A DNA stretch of 15,600 bases from CAZKUN01 sp964555935 (GCA_964555935.1 CAZKUN010000213.1:1-15600); one strand, 5' to 3'; shown: positions 1 to 6,190, counted from the stretch's first letter. The notes: a model not told the origin generated them from the sequence alone. Program-made: numbers and translations.

Positions 1-2
1 AT

Positions 3-344
3 CCCGACCGCGCCGCCAACGCGTGGCGCAACGGATTCCTGGCATTCGGCCCGTCGGCGGATCCAGCCGACCTGATCTGCTGCGGGGTCTATCTCGGTGG
101 CAGGCGCCAGATCGCCATCATCGAAGGCGGTCTTGGCGGGACGAATCGGACCGAGGTTGAGCTGCCGGATGATCCCTACTCGTTGTTCGAAATGACCGTG
201 ACAGTGTCGGAGAAATCCATCACTCTGACCGTCGCGGGCCAGACCATTACCCATCAACTGACCAAGCCTATGAAGCCGATTCGCACCCTCGGATACGCGG
301 CCACGAACACCACCACAGCCTTCTCTCTCCCCACCGACAAGTGA
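3..344 (+). CDS. C-terminal fragment of a beta-rich protein, function unknown
   Basis: The reading frame is open from the left edge and stops with TGA at 342-344, giving 113 residues of a longer protein. The fragment alternates hydrophobic and polar residues in beta-strand fashion (for example FEMTVTVSEKSITLTVAGQ) and has no membrane segment. It ends at a compact TDK tail. The pattern resembles the last strands of a concanavalin/LamG-like beta-sandwich, a fold common in large extracellular proteins of planctomycete-like bacteria, but there is no signature that proves it. The N-terminus, any signal peptide and the catalytic part, if present, lie outside the window. That it is a real coding end is fairly sure; the fold is a guess. 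Confidence 0.6.
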   Translation, partial: PDRAANAWRNGFLAFGPSADPADLICCGVYLGGRRQIAIIEGGLGGTNRTEVELPDDPYSLFEMTVTVSEKSITLTVAGQTITHQLTKPMKPIRTLGYAATNTTTAFSLPTDK

Positions 345-394
345 CCGGAAATCGACCGGCAAGACGAGCGCGCCGACTCCTCGGGGCAAGAAAA

Positions 395-449
395 GTCGAT
401 GAAAACGCGAGGACGAGGTCGGTTTTCCTCGGCTTTCGACCCGTTTTAG
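395..449 (+). terminator. Possible weak terminator after the first gene
   Basis: An imperfect hairpin can be drawn from GTCGA (395-399) with TCGAC (436-440), and inside it CGAGGA (408-413) with TCCTCG (426-431). It is followed by CCGTTTTAGC. The stem has bulges and the T-run is only four, so it is a weak candidate. Confidence 0.3.
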
Positions 450-465
450 CAGTGTATTTCGGGGC

Positions 466-485
466 ACCGGAAGGTAACTTCCGGT
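466..485. promoter_or_regulatory. Perfect palindrome upstream of the regulator promoter (candidate operator)
   Basis: ACCGGAAG (466-473) and CTTCCGGT (478-485) are exact reverse complements around GTAA. The palindrome ends 3 bp before the -35 box of the regulator gene. That is a usual place for an operator, and a winged-helix regulator of the ArsR/MarR kind often controls its own promoter. Binding by this protein is inference. An 11-bp direct repeat, TGTATTTCGGG, also occurs at 453-463 and 539-549, on either side of the promoter. Confidence 0.45.
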
Positions 486-488
486 CAC

Positions 489-518
489 TTGACACATCCA
501 ATGATACCAGTGTACAGT
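489..518 (+). promoter_or_regulatory. Sigma-70-like promoter of the winged-helix regulator
   Basis: TTGACA at 489-494 matches the -35 consensus exactly. TACAGT at 513-518 matches four of six -10 positions, with an 18-bp spacer. Transcription would start near 525, giving a leader of about 35 nt. A GGGAGGAA ribosome binding site (548-555) lies in front of ATG 560. The stretch is clearly AT-richer than its surroundings. Confidence 0.6.
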
Positions 519-559
519 AATCCTGAAAATAGTATGACTGTATTTCGGGAGGAACTGAC

Positions 560-1114
560 ATGGCGAAGGGCAGGCCGAGAATCGGCCCCTTGACTGAGGC
601 GGCGCTTCACCAGCAGGATGGCAGGCCGCCGGACTTCATTCGTGAGTTCCACTCGAAGGTCAGGCACGATGGCGAGTACATTATGTGGTGGGCCGGGGCG
701 TTTCGGCGCGGCGAATCCTGTGGGAGTTGGTCAAATCTCACGACGCATTTTGGCGACCCGCCGGATGACCCGGATGGACCCGTCGCGCAGGTCATGACGG
801 TGCCGGCCGGCCACATCGAGCGGATGCTGAGCCCGCTCGCGCATGAGGCCCGGATCGGCATACTGCAGCAGCTCTACCCGCGGGCGGCCACGTCGGGCGA
901 GCTGACGGAATTGACCGGGCTGAAGGGCGGCAACCTGCACTACCACCTGAAGGAGTTGATGTACGGGGGATACGTGGAGCAGGAGAAGGGGAAGTACGGT
1001 CTGACGAATTTGGGCGCGCAGATGCTGATCACGATGGCCAGCATCGCCGAGCAGAACGTGAAAGACCGCGGCGACGATGGGCTGCAGATCGCCGGCGGTT
1101 GGGATGGGAAGTAA
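560..1114 (+). CDS. Winged helix-turn-helix transcriptional regulator (ArsR-like)
   Basis: The protein has 184 residues. Residues about 86-160 form an ArsR/MarR-type winged helix: MLSPLAHEARIGILQQLY is the first helix pair, then a helix-turn-helix with recognition helix around KGGNLHYHLKEL (122-133), then a wing, YVEQEKGKYGLT (138-149). The phrase 'HEARIGIL...GNLHYHLKEL' is typical of regulators that dimerise and bind palindromes. The N-terminal 80 residues (basic start, then EYIMWWAGAFRRGES) match no domain I recognise and may sense a signal. There is no CxC metal site of the classic ArsR metal sensors. The start is supported by an SD six bases upstream and a good promoter. It converges with the NACHT gene. 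A role in controlling that gene is possible but unproven. Confidence 0.8.
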   Translation: MAKGRPRIGPLTEAALHQQDGRPPDFIREFHSKVRHDGEYIMWWAGAFRRGESCGSWSNLTTHFGDPPDDPDGPVAQVMTVPAGHIERMLSPLAHEARIGILQQLYPRAATSGELTELTGLKGGNLHYHLKELMYGGYVEQEKGKYGLTNLGAQMLITMASIAEQNVKDRGDDGLQIAGGWDGK

Positions 1115-1316
1115 CGGCAACGGAGCGATTTGGGGTGCTGGCCGCGGCGGCGCGCACAGGGGTCGTAGGCAAGTAGTTGGGACAGACGCGGGGGAGTTAG
1201 CGACTAGTGGGTATGGAAGAGCTGGAGATTATCGCTTCACGATGGACCTAAGCTGTCCCTACACAGAGGATCAATCACCCCGCGAATCTGAATCAACGGC
1301 AAGAGTCTGCGAACAC

Positions 1317-1343
1317 CCGGCGCCCCACGCCTGTGCGCGCCGG
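1317..1343 (-). terminator. Hairpin just after the NACHT-LRR stop (weak terminator candidate)
   Basis: CCGGCGC (1317-1323) pairs perfectly with GCGCCGG (1337-1343) around a 13-nt loop. It lies 10 bases past the NACHT-LRR stop codon on the minus strand. There is no T-run, so intrinsic termination is doubtful. The rest of 1115-1353 shows nothing I can support. Confidence 0.25.
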
Positions 1344-1353
1344 CCCGTTGGCT

Positions 1354-3777
1354 CTACCTGCGCAGTCCCGGCAACTTGCGCCTCAGCTCCGCCACTTGCT
1401 TCCTCGACACCTTCCCTCTGCTGAAATCTAGGTATTGCAGGTTGGCGAGGCCCGCCAACGGGGTCAGATCCGACACCTGCGTTCCGGCGAGAGAGAGCAC
1501 CCGCAGGTTGGTGAGGCCCGCCAGCGGCGTCACATCCGACATCTGCGTTCCTTGGAGATAGAGCGACTCCAGGTTGGTGAGGCCCGCCAGCGGCGTCACA
1601 TCCGACANNNNNNNNNNNNNNNNNNNNNNNNNNNNNNNNNNNNNNNNNNNNNNNNNNNNNNNNNNNNNNNNNNNNNNNNNNNNNNNNNNNNNNNNNNNNN
1701 NNNNNNNGAGCGACTCCAGGTTGGTGAGGCCCGCCAACGGTGTCACATCCGATACGTGCGTTCCGAGGAGATTGAGTTCGCGCAGGCTGGTAGCAGTTGC
1801 TAGTCCTGTGATGTCCGTGAACGCCCTGGTGGGGCGCAGACGGAGTCTGCGAGACCTCGCGTCCCAACCTACTACCCGCCAGGGCGACATGTCGATCGCA
1901 CGCGCCTTCAGCAACTGCGGCAATAGGTCCGCCGGCGGAATGCACGGGAGCGGGGCATCCACAGGAACTGCCCCGCCCGGAATGAGCACTAGCCTCGCGT
2001 ACTCCTGTCGCCGCGACTCGTCCACGCGCTCCCAGGCTCTGAGCAGCTCCGTGCGGACCATCTTGCGCTTGTCCTTGGCGTATGTCTCGAGGGCGGCGAA
2101 GGCCGCGTCCCCTCCGATGAGGCTCAGAGCGCGCGCCGCGGATGCCGCCTGGCGCGCATTCCAGCCTGGCTTGCATGCGAGGTAGGGAATGGCGAGTTCG
2201 CCGGCTCCCGCGAGCGCCTTGGCTTCCGTCACGTTAGTGGGCGGCATCAGTTCTTCGATTCGCTTCTCGACGTCGGCGCGCACGACCGGATCCAGCGACC
2301 GAGCCGTCTCCAGACAGCCCAAGGCGATGAGCACCAGCGCGTGCCGCCGGTCCGCGTGCTTGTCCGCACGCGAAAGGAGGCCCTTCACGAGTTTCGTAGT
2401 CTGCTTCTCACTACCAAGACCAGCGGCCAGAATCGCGATCTCCCGCCAGGTGTCAGTGTGCGCCCGCTCGCAGAGCAGTCTGATGCTCCCCTCGTCCACC
2501 GCGCGCTGCGCGGCCAGGTACTCCTGGAACGTCCGGTGGGCGAAGTGGATTTCGTCCGGCACAAACTCGCGCAGCAGGCCCGCGCGCTCCACGAACAGGG
2601 CCCGGACATCCTGAGGGGCCACGTCCGTCCTGTCCCCCAGCACCGAGGGGATCCGCAGTTCCATGCAGTCGTCCATCTCTTCGCGACTCAACATGGTGGC
2701 GTTGCTCTCCACCATGAACCACGCCAGACGCACCAGCAACTCCTTCTTCATCCGATACGCCAACTTGGCGTAGTCCGACAGTGAGAGATCACGTTCCGGG
2801 TCGCGACGCTCCACGAGCATGTAGCAGCACGCCTCATACAACTCCACGCGGTCCTCCGGCAGGTTCTGGCGTCGGTCGCGATGGAGCGCGCAGATCACGG
2901 CACATAGCAACGGGCTCTCGGCCAGCCGGCGGATCGGATCACTTGTCCGCACCACCTGGCGCAGATTGTCCGCCAGCCCTGGGAGTTCGTCCTTCGCGTC
3001 GCCGTCCGGCAACGCCCCGCCCACAGCCTCGTGCCAGTGGCCGATGAACTCATGCACGTCCGACGGCGTCATCGGCTCCAGGTTCAGCGTCCGGAAGCCC
3101 GCCTCCGACATCCATCCCTCGGCGGCCGCGTGCTCGCGGGAAGACACGATGACTCGCGCGTCCGGGAACTTCTTCACCAGCTCCTTGAGCCACTTCTGCA
3201 ACGCCCCTCGTTGGCTCTTCGGCAGCTCATCCAGGCCGTCTACCAACACGACGCCTTCTCCCGCCGCCAGCCGCTCGCGGACCCATCCCGCGGGTGCATC
3301 GTCGGCGACCACCGGGGCGACGAGGCCAGGGAAGTCACTTGGCCCTGGGAGCTTCTTGCCGACAAACTTCCGCAACTGGACGAGGAACGGGGCGGCCCGG
3401 TTCCAGTTGCTCAGGCCGCCGTCGAAGCTCTTGCGCCCCGCGTGGACGCCGATCCACTTCAGAAGAGTCGTCTTCCCGGACCCGGCGGGCCCGCGGACGA
3501 GCAGGCGCCGCGCCGTCTCCAGCGCGGCGTCCACTGACATCGTCTCCTCTTCGTCGTCTTCGTCCTGGGGCTCTGCCTCCGCCGCGCGCGTGACGGAGAG
3601 GCTGATGTAGGCCACGCTCAAGGCGTACCGCCGGGCCTCGTCGGTCCGGAGGTCCACCCCGAATAACTCCACCTCGTCCAGGGCCTCAGCCACTGCCTCT
3701 CCATAGGCCTCCGCGAATCGTTCCGCCTCTTCCTCGGCCTTCGTGAGCGGCTCGAGCAGCTTCTCCGCATGCTCCAA
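1354..3777 (-). CDS. NACHT-type STAND NTPase with C-terminal leucine-rich repeats (main reading frame)
   Basis: The frame encodes 807 residues. The NTPase module has Walker A GPAGSGKTT (96-104), a NACHT-style Walker B VVLVDGLDEL (176-185) and a sensor-like VIVSSRE (209-215). LAESPLLCAVICALH (285-299) and IHFAHRTFQEYLAA (410-423) are typical of the NACHT helical and winged-helix parts. A helical, HEAT-like stretch follows (about 510-600). Then come at least five 22-residue LRRs with the pattern SDVTPLAGLTNLxxLxLxGTxV (about 651-790). Known bacterial NACHT and NLR-like proteins oligomerise on sensing a trigger, and several defend against phage; that role here is inference. No effector domain is recognisable. 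The frame is open upstream of ATG 3777 to 3925 without a good start, and the 3822-4199 ORF supplies the missing N-terminus after a one-base shift, giving about 950 residues. The 100-N gap sits inside the LRRs. Confidence 0.85.
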   Translation of the reverse strand: MEHAEKLLEPLTKAEEEAERFAEAYGEAVAEALDEVELFGVDLRTDEARRYALSVAYISLSVTRAAEAEPQDEDDEEETMSVDAALETARRLLVRGPAGSGKTTLLKWIGVHAGRKSFDGGLSNWNRAAPFLVQLRKFVGKKLPGPSDFPGLVAPVVADDAPAGWVRERLAAGEGVVLVDGLDELPKSQRGALQKWLKELVKKFPDARVIVSSREHAAAEGWMSEAGFRTLNLEPMTPSDVHEFIGHWHEAVGGALPDGDAKDELPGLADNLRQVVRTSDPIRRLAESPLLCAVICALHRDRRQNLPEDRVELYEACCYMLVERRDPERDLSLSDYAKLAYRMKKELLVRLAWFMVESNATMLSREEMDDCMELRIPSVLGDRTDVAPQDVRALFVERAGLLREFVPDEIHFAHRTFQEYLAAQRAVDEGSIRLLCERAHTDTWREIAILAAGLGSEKQTTKLVKGLLSRADKHADRRHALVLIALGCLETARSLDPVVRADVEKRIEELMPPTNVTEAKALAGAGELAIPYLACKPGWNARQAASAARALSLIGGDAAFAALETYAKDKRKMVRTELLRAWERVDESRRQEYARLVLIPGGAVPVDAPLPCIPPADLLPQLLKARAIDMSPWRVVGWDARSRRLRLRPTRAFTDITGLATATSLRELNLLGTHVSDVTPLAGLTNLESLXXXXXXXXXXXXXXXXXXXXXXXXXXXXXXXXXXSDVTPLAGLTNLESLYLQGTQMSDVTPLAGLTNLRVLSLAGTQVSDLTPLAGLANLQYLDFSRGKVSRKQVAELRRKLPGLRR
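1608..1707. other. Assembly gap (100 N) inside the LRR array
   Basis: There are exactly 100 Ns, a conventional scaffold placeholder. Both flanks carry nearly the same 46-bp LRR-coding unit beginning gagcgactccaggttggtga (1561 and 1708). The assembler therefore broke at a near-identical tandem repeat with a 66-bp period. The gap does not fit a whole number of 22-residue repeats, so the true length and repeat count are unknown. Confidence 0.95.
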
Positions 3778-3821
3778 CAGTTCGCGGAGAGTGTGGATGA
3801 TCTGCTTGTGCTCGACGTGGC

Positions 3822-4199
3822 TTAGCTTGTCGCCGGGGCTGCCGGACTGCCCAACGAGTTCCTGCAGGAAGCGGGCGCGCGCCGCGTCGAGGGCCCCGCG
3901 ACTTCCTCGGCGATACGGCCCGCCTCATCCTCATGAAGGCCCGACCCGATCAGAGCGTCGGCGATGTCGTCACTGGACTTGAGCGCTCCCGCCCGGCACG
4001 CGTCGCGGAGAGCCTTGCGCTGCTTCGCCGTGAGACGGCGTCCCGTCACCTCCGCGACATGCCCGAAGTAGGCGTCGAAGGGCTCGCCCTTCCGCTTGAG
4101 CCGCTGCCAGAGGAGCCCCACGCCCCCACGAAGCCCCATCCCAACCGTGGTCGCCTCGGCCGTAGTGCCGAGGTCAATCGAGGCCAATGTGGTGAGCAA
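3822..4199 (-). CDS. N-terminal helical segment of the NACHT-LRR protein, out of frame
   Basis: This 125-residue frame starts at TTG 4199, with ATG 4139 as an alternative. It reads well up to AEEVAG and then degrades to STRRAPASCRNSLG. The downstream NACHT frame takes over at exactly this point with ALDAARARFLQELVGQSGS and runs without a stop into the 807-residue ORF. One extra base in the G4/C3 run at 3891-3897 would join the two into one protein. The segment is alpha-helical, with a glycine-rich start (GMGLRGGVGLLWQRLKRKG) and a putative EF-hand-free helical bundle, resembling the N-terminal helical domains often placed before NACHT modules. No good SD is visible. The break is either an assembly or sequencing indel or a true inactivating mutation. 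Confidence 0.6.
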   Translation of the reverse strand: MLTTLASIDLGTTAEATTVGMGLRGGVGLLWQRLKRKGEPFDAYFGHVAEVTGRRLTAKQRKALRDACRAGALKSSDDIADALIGSGLHEDEAGRIAEEVAGPSTRRAPASCRNSLGSPAAPATS

Positions 4200-4219
4200 C
4201 TCGCTAGCTTCAGGGGGGG

Positions 4220-4666
4220 ATGATCATGGGAACGCCTCGCGAAGCGGGCGCCCGTAATGTCAATGGCGCCCGTGGTTGCTGGCTGTGGTCTTCTTCCGCA
4301 TTCTCCGCCGGGATTCCTCCTTTGCATCAGGCCCACGAGCCACCATTGGCGAGGCGGCAAAACAGTTGCACATGGTCCAGCGGTCGGCATTGGCCGTGTC
4401 CGTCGCCGCGTGGCCAGTTGGACGAGGCCGTCCGCATCCAGCAGGAAGAGGAGTGGCCCATCTACGAGCAGCTTGGCGACGCGCGTTCGTTGCTGGTAGG
4501 GCGGACGAACGTGGCCCTCGCCCTCCTGCAGCGAGGGCAACCGGGGGATCGGGAGGAGGCGCGGAAGTTGTTGGGGTTGGCGTTGGAGGCGGCGCGAGAG
4601 ATGCGGATTCCGGAGGCGGGACAGATCGAGGAGATCATGAGGCAGGCGGGGTTTATTGAGGGGTAG
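4220..4666 (+). pseudogene. TPR protein remnant, copy 1
   Basis: Only the part from about 4409 is TPR-like: RGQLDEAVRIQQEEEWPIYE, then two helices, then the tail REEARKLLGLALEAAREM and stop TAG 4664. Upstream of 4409 this frame reads as low-quality sequence. A different frame (from about 4335: IGEAAKQLHMVQRSALAVSVAA) would join the TPR part if one base were removed, so the gene is probably frameshifted or recombined. TPRs of this 'GELDEALRIRxEE' type are protein-interaction repeats, found in long arrays in many environmental bacteria and often beside STAND ATPases. Here fewer than two repeats are left, with no credible start or SD. It lies divergent from the NACHT gene and shares its 3' end and downstream sequence with copy 2. 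Confidence 0.5.
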
Positions 4667-4738
4667 GGCGTGTCCGAGTCAGAGGGACGCGCGGGCGCGA
4701 GGGAATGGATAGGGGAAGAATCAGGGACAGGCAACCAT

Positions 4739-4802
4739 GGAAACTCGGACGGCGAGTTTCCCTTGCAGAACGCAATGATTGGGCAACGGCATTGCGTTCT
4801 GC
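4739..4802. repeat. Double-hairpin element, copy A
   Basis: Hairpin 1: GGAAACTCG (4739-4747) with CGAGTTTCC (4753-4761), loop GACGG. Hairpin 2: GCAGAACGCAATG (4765-4777) with CATTGCGTTCTGC (4790-4802), a perfect 13-bp stem with a 12-nt loop. Only three bases separate the hairpins. It lies after TPR copy 1 and recurs at 5577-5640 and, with a different second stem, at 9539-9599. Confidence 0.8.
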
Positions 4803-4849
4803 GGCTCGCACAGGGGTGAGTGGAAGGAGAGGAAACGGCCTACGGCGCC

Positions 4850-4869
4850 GGAGTTGAAACCCCTCCTAC
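4850..4869 (-). repeat. REP-like palindrome ending in CTAC (GTAG on minus strand)
   Basis: GGAGTT-GA-AACCCC is followed by TC and CTAC. Read on the minus strand it is GTAG, a short spacer, then a six-pair stem with one G-T wobble and a TC loop. This is the layout of REP sequences mobilised by RAYT transposases. The flanking CAGGGGTGAGTGGAAGGAGA recurs at 4811 and 4871. Confidence 0.5.
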
Positions 4870-4949
4870 AGGGGTGAGTGGAAGGAGAGGCGTGGAGGGG
4901 CAAGAGAGGGCTTGGCGTGAGGGTTGGGCGGCCCGCAGGCACGGACGGC

Positions 4950-4993
4950 GATGCGGACGTGGAAACTCGCTGAGTTTCCCTGGCGTCTGCATC
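4950..4993. repeat. Nested palindrome around GGAAACTC, copy D
   Basis: Inner stem: GGAAACTC (4961-4968) with GAGTTTCC (4972-4979), loop GCT. Outer arms: GATGCGGACG (4950-4959) with CGTCTGCATC (4984-4993), complementary apart from one G-T pair. The second stem encloses the first here, unlike copies A-C where it follows. The element ends exactly where readable TPR coding begins. Confidence 0.65.
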
Positions 4994-5576
4994 CTGGGGG
5001 CGCGGGGCGAGTTGGATAAGGCCCTGCGCATCCGACGGGAAGAGCTACTCTCGGTCTACGAGCGTTTGGGCGACGTGCGGGCAGTCGCGGTGGCGAAGGG
5101 CAAGATCGCCGACGTCCTGTCGGCGCGCGGCGAACTGGACGAAGCCCTGCGCATCCGACAGGAAGAGACACTCCCCGTTTACGAGCGTGTGGGCGACGTG
5201 CGTTCCGTCGCAGTGGCCCTGGGCGAGGTCGCAAACATTCTGATGGCTCGCGGGGAGCTGGACGAAGCCGTGCGCATCCAGCAGGAGGACGAGTGGCCCA
5301 TCTACGAGCGTTTGGGTGCCGTGCGCGAGCTGCTGGTGGGGCGCGCCAACGTGGCGATCATCTTGCTGCGGCGTGGTCAGCCGGGGGATCGGGAGGAGGC
5401 GCGGGAGTTGTTGGGGTTGGCGTTGGAGGCGGCGCGAGAGATGCGGATTCCGGAGGCCGGGTAGATCGAGGAGATCATGGGGCAGGTGGGGTTTCTTGAG
5501 GGGTAAGGCGTGTCGGGGTGAGAGAGGCGCGGGCGCGAGCAAAGGGATAGGGGAAGAATCAGGGACAGGCAACCAT

Positions 5577-5640
5577 GGAAACTCAGACGGCGAGTTTCCC
5601 TTGCAGAACGCAATGATTGGGCAACGGCATTGCGTTCTGC
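5577..5640. repeat. Double-hairpin element, copy B
   Basis: GGAAACTC (5577-5584) pairs with GAGTTTCC (5592-5599). GCAGAACGCAATG (5603-5615) pairs with CATTGCGTTCTGC (5628-5640). The second hairpin, including its loop, is identical to copy A; the first-hairpin loop differs by one base. It is part of the duplicated block. Confidence 0.8.
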
Positions 5641-5686
5641 CCCTCTTACATGGGCGAGTGCGAGGAGAGGGACGGCCTACGGCGTC

Positions 5687-5706
5687 GGGACTGAAGTCCC
5701 TCTTAC
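5687..5706 (-). repeat. REP-like palindrome, GTAA variant
   Basis: GGGACT-GA-AGTCCC (5687-5700) is a perfect six-pair stem, followed by TCTTAC. On the minus strand it reads GTAAGA then stem, TC loop, stem. It occupies the same position in copy 2 of the duplication as 4850-4869 does in copy 1, with a changed but still paired stem. Confidence 0.5.
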
Positions 5707-5761
5707 AGGGGTGAGAGCAAGACGGGGCGCGGATGTGCAAGAGAGGGCTGGGCGAGCGCGC

Positions 5762-5881
5762 TCAGGGCGCGCCCGCATGACGGCGTCGGCGCATTCCGGC
5801 GATGAGGATTGAGACCCCCAGTATCACCAGGCAGATCACCCACCACTTGGACGTCAGGAAGTTGCTGATCCGCATCAGCAT
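5762..5881 (-). CDS. Small membrane ORF, C-terminal half of a GspF/PilC-like peptide
   Basis: ATG 5881 to TGA 5762 gives 39 residues: MLMRISNFLTSKWWVICLVI, then a hydrophobic segment, then a basic tail (RRRRHAGAP). One membrane helix is obvious. The start codon overlaps the stop of the preceding ORF (TGATG). The pair reads better as one protein, because GspF/PilC-type membrane proteins carry a motif of the form 'LPKxxxxYxxMGVExPxxTRxLxxISxFLxxxWW' in one chain. Adding one base before 5883 gives FPTIRLMLMRISNFLTSKWW. It is therefore either a translationally coupled pair or one gene with a single-base error. Confidence 0.5.
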   Translation of the reverse strand: MLMRISNFLTSKWWVICLVILGVSILIAGMRRRRHAGAP

Positions 5882-6021
5882 CAACGTATGGTTGGGAACT
5901 CCTCGACGCCCATTTCCTCATAATGCGCGATGAGTTTCGGTAACGCGAACATCACCCCGTATGCGACCGCGTCGACGGCGCACGTGATGCCGGCGATCGT
6001 CCATTTCTGCGTGCGGTTCAT
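5881..6021 (-). CDS. Small membrane ORF, N-terminal half of a GspF/PilC-like peptide
   Basis: ATG 6021 has a plausible SD (AGGGAG, 9 bases upstream) and opens a 46-residue frame: MNRTQKWTIAGITCAVDAVA, YGVMFALPKLIAHYEEMGVE, EFPTIR, stop TGA 5881. It has one hydrophobic segment followed by the LPKL...EEMGVE stretch that resembles the periplasmic loop of type II secretion F-family proteins. Full family members are about 400 residues, so even joined to the next ORF (about 85 residues) this is a stand-alone mini version. No secretion genes are nearby. The function is unknown; it may be a small inner-membrane protein. Confidence 0.55.
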   Translation of the reverse strand: MNRTQKWTIAGITCAVDAVAYGVMFALPKLIAHYEEMGVEEFPTIR

Positions 6022-6190
6022 TGGGATGGCTCCCTGTAAATGGTAGGACGCTCGCGGAGGTGCGGCGCCTCGCGGGGGAGGAAGGTAAGGGGGGTGAACG
6101 GCGACGGAAGGGAACCACCTGGAACACCAAGGACGGCAACGAAAGAAGGAAGACGCGAAGAGGGGAAGACGGCAGGGAACCGAGAGGCGT

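Larger units (their letters stand above)
4421..4917 (+). repeat. Direct duplication, copy 1 (TPR 3' end plus trailing hairpins)
   Basis: This stretch aligns with 5261-5755 almost base for base. It begins in the last TPR unit, runs through the stop codon, continues through the shared aagaatcagggacaggcaac, the GGAAACTC hairpin, the 13-bp hairpin and the CTAC-ended palindrome, and ends at aagagagggct. The two copies differ by scattered substitutions and a few indels, so this is an old duplication, not an assembly echo. Confidence 0.8.
4820..5464 (+). pseudogene. TPR protein remnant, copy 2, with early stop
   Basis: Convincing TPR sequence runs from about 4994 to 5464: three consecutive repeats of about 41 residues, each starting GELDxAxRIxxE (GELDKALRIRREELLSVYER, GELDEALRIRQEETLPVYER, GELDEAVRIQQEDEWPIYER), then the capping helices. 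Residues before 4994 are only a translation of the hairpin-rich repeat DNA, so the ORF start at 4820 is not a real gene start, and no SD is seen. The TAG at 5462 replaces the CAG codon of copy 1 at the matching place. Past it the frame would continue IEEIMGQVGFLEG to TAA 5504, matching the end of copy 1. The piece looks like the 3' end of a longer TPR gene cut off by hairpin element D. Function: protein interaction, if expressed at all. Confidence 0.6.
5261..5755 (+). repeat. Direct duplication, copy 2
   Basis: This is the partner of 4421-4917: the last TPR unit, stop region, shared spacer, double hairpin, CTAC-ended palindrome and the final aagagagggctgggcg. The intervening 4918-5260 holds element D and the first two TPR units of the second fragment. 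Confidence 0.8.

Noticed and set aside
1430..1800. Regular repeats around the N gap as a possible CRISPR array
   Set aside because: The repeats have a constant 66-bp period, no unique spacers, and translate into leucine-rich repeats in the NACHT frame.
1271..2176. Minus-strand ORF of 301 residues with His-Gln-Pro repeats
   Set aside because: This is the LRR region read in a wrong frame; the repeats are shadows of the LRR units.
3885..3900. Programmed -1 frameshifting in the NACHT gene
   Set aside because: GGGGCCC in this phase does not fit the X-XXY-YYZ slippery pattern, and I see no convincing downstream stimulatory structure. A plain indel is simpler.
4739..5640. Insertion sequence with terminal inverted repeats
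   Set aside because: No transposase frame lies between any pair of hairpins, and the repeats are compact palindromes, not distant inverted ends.
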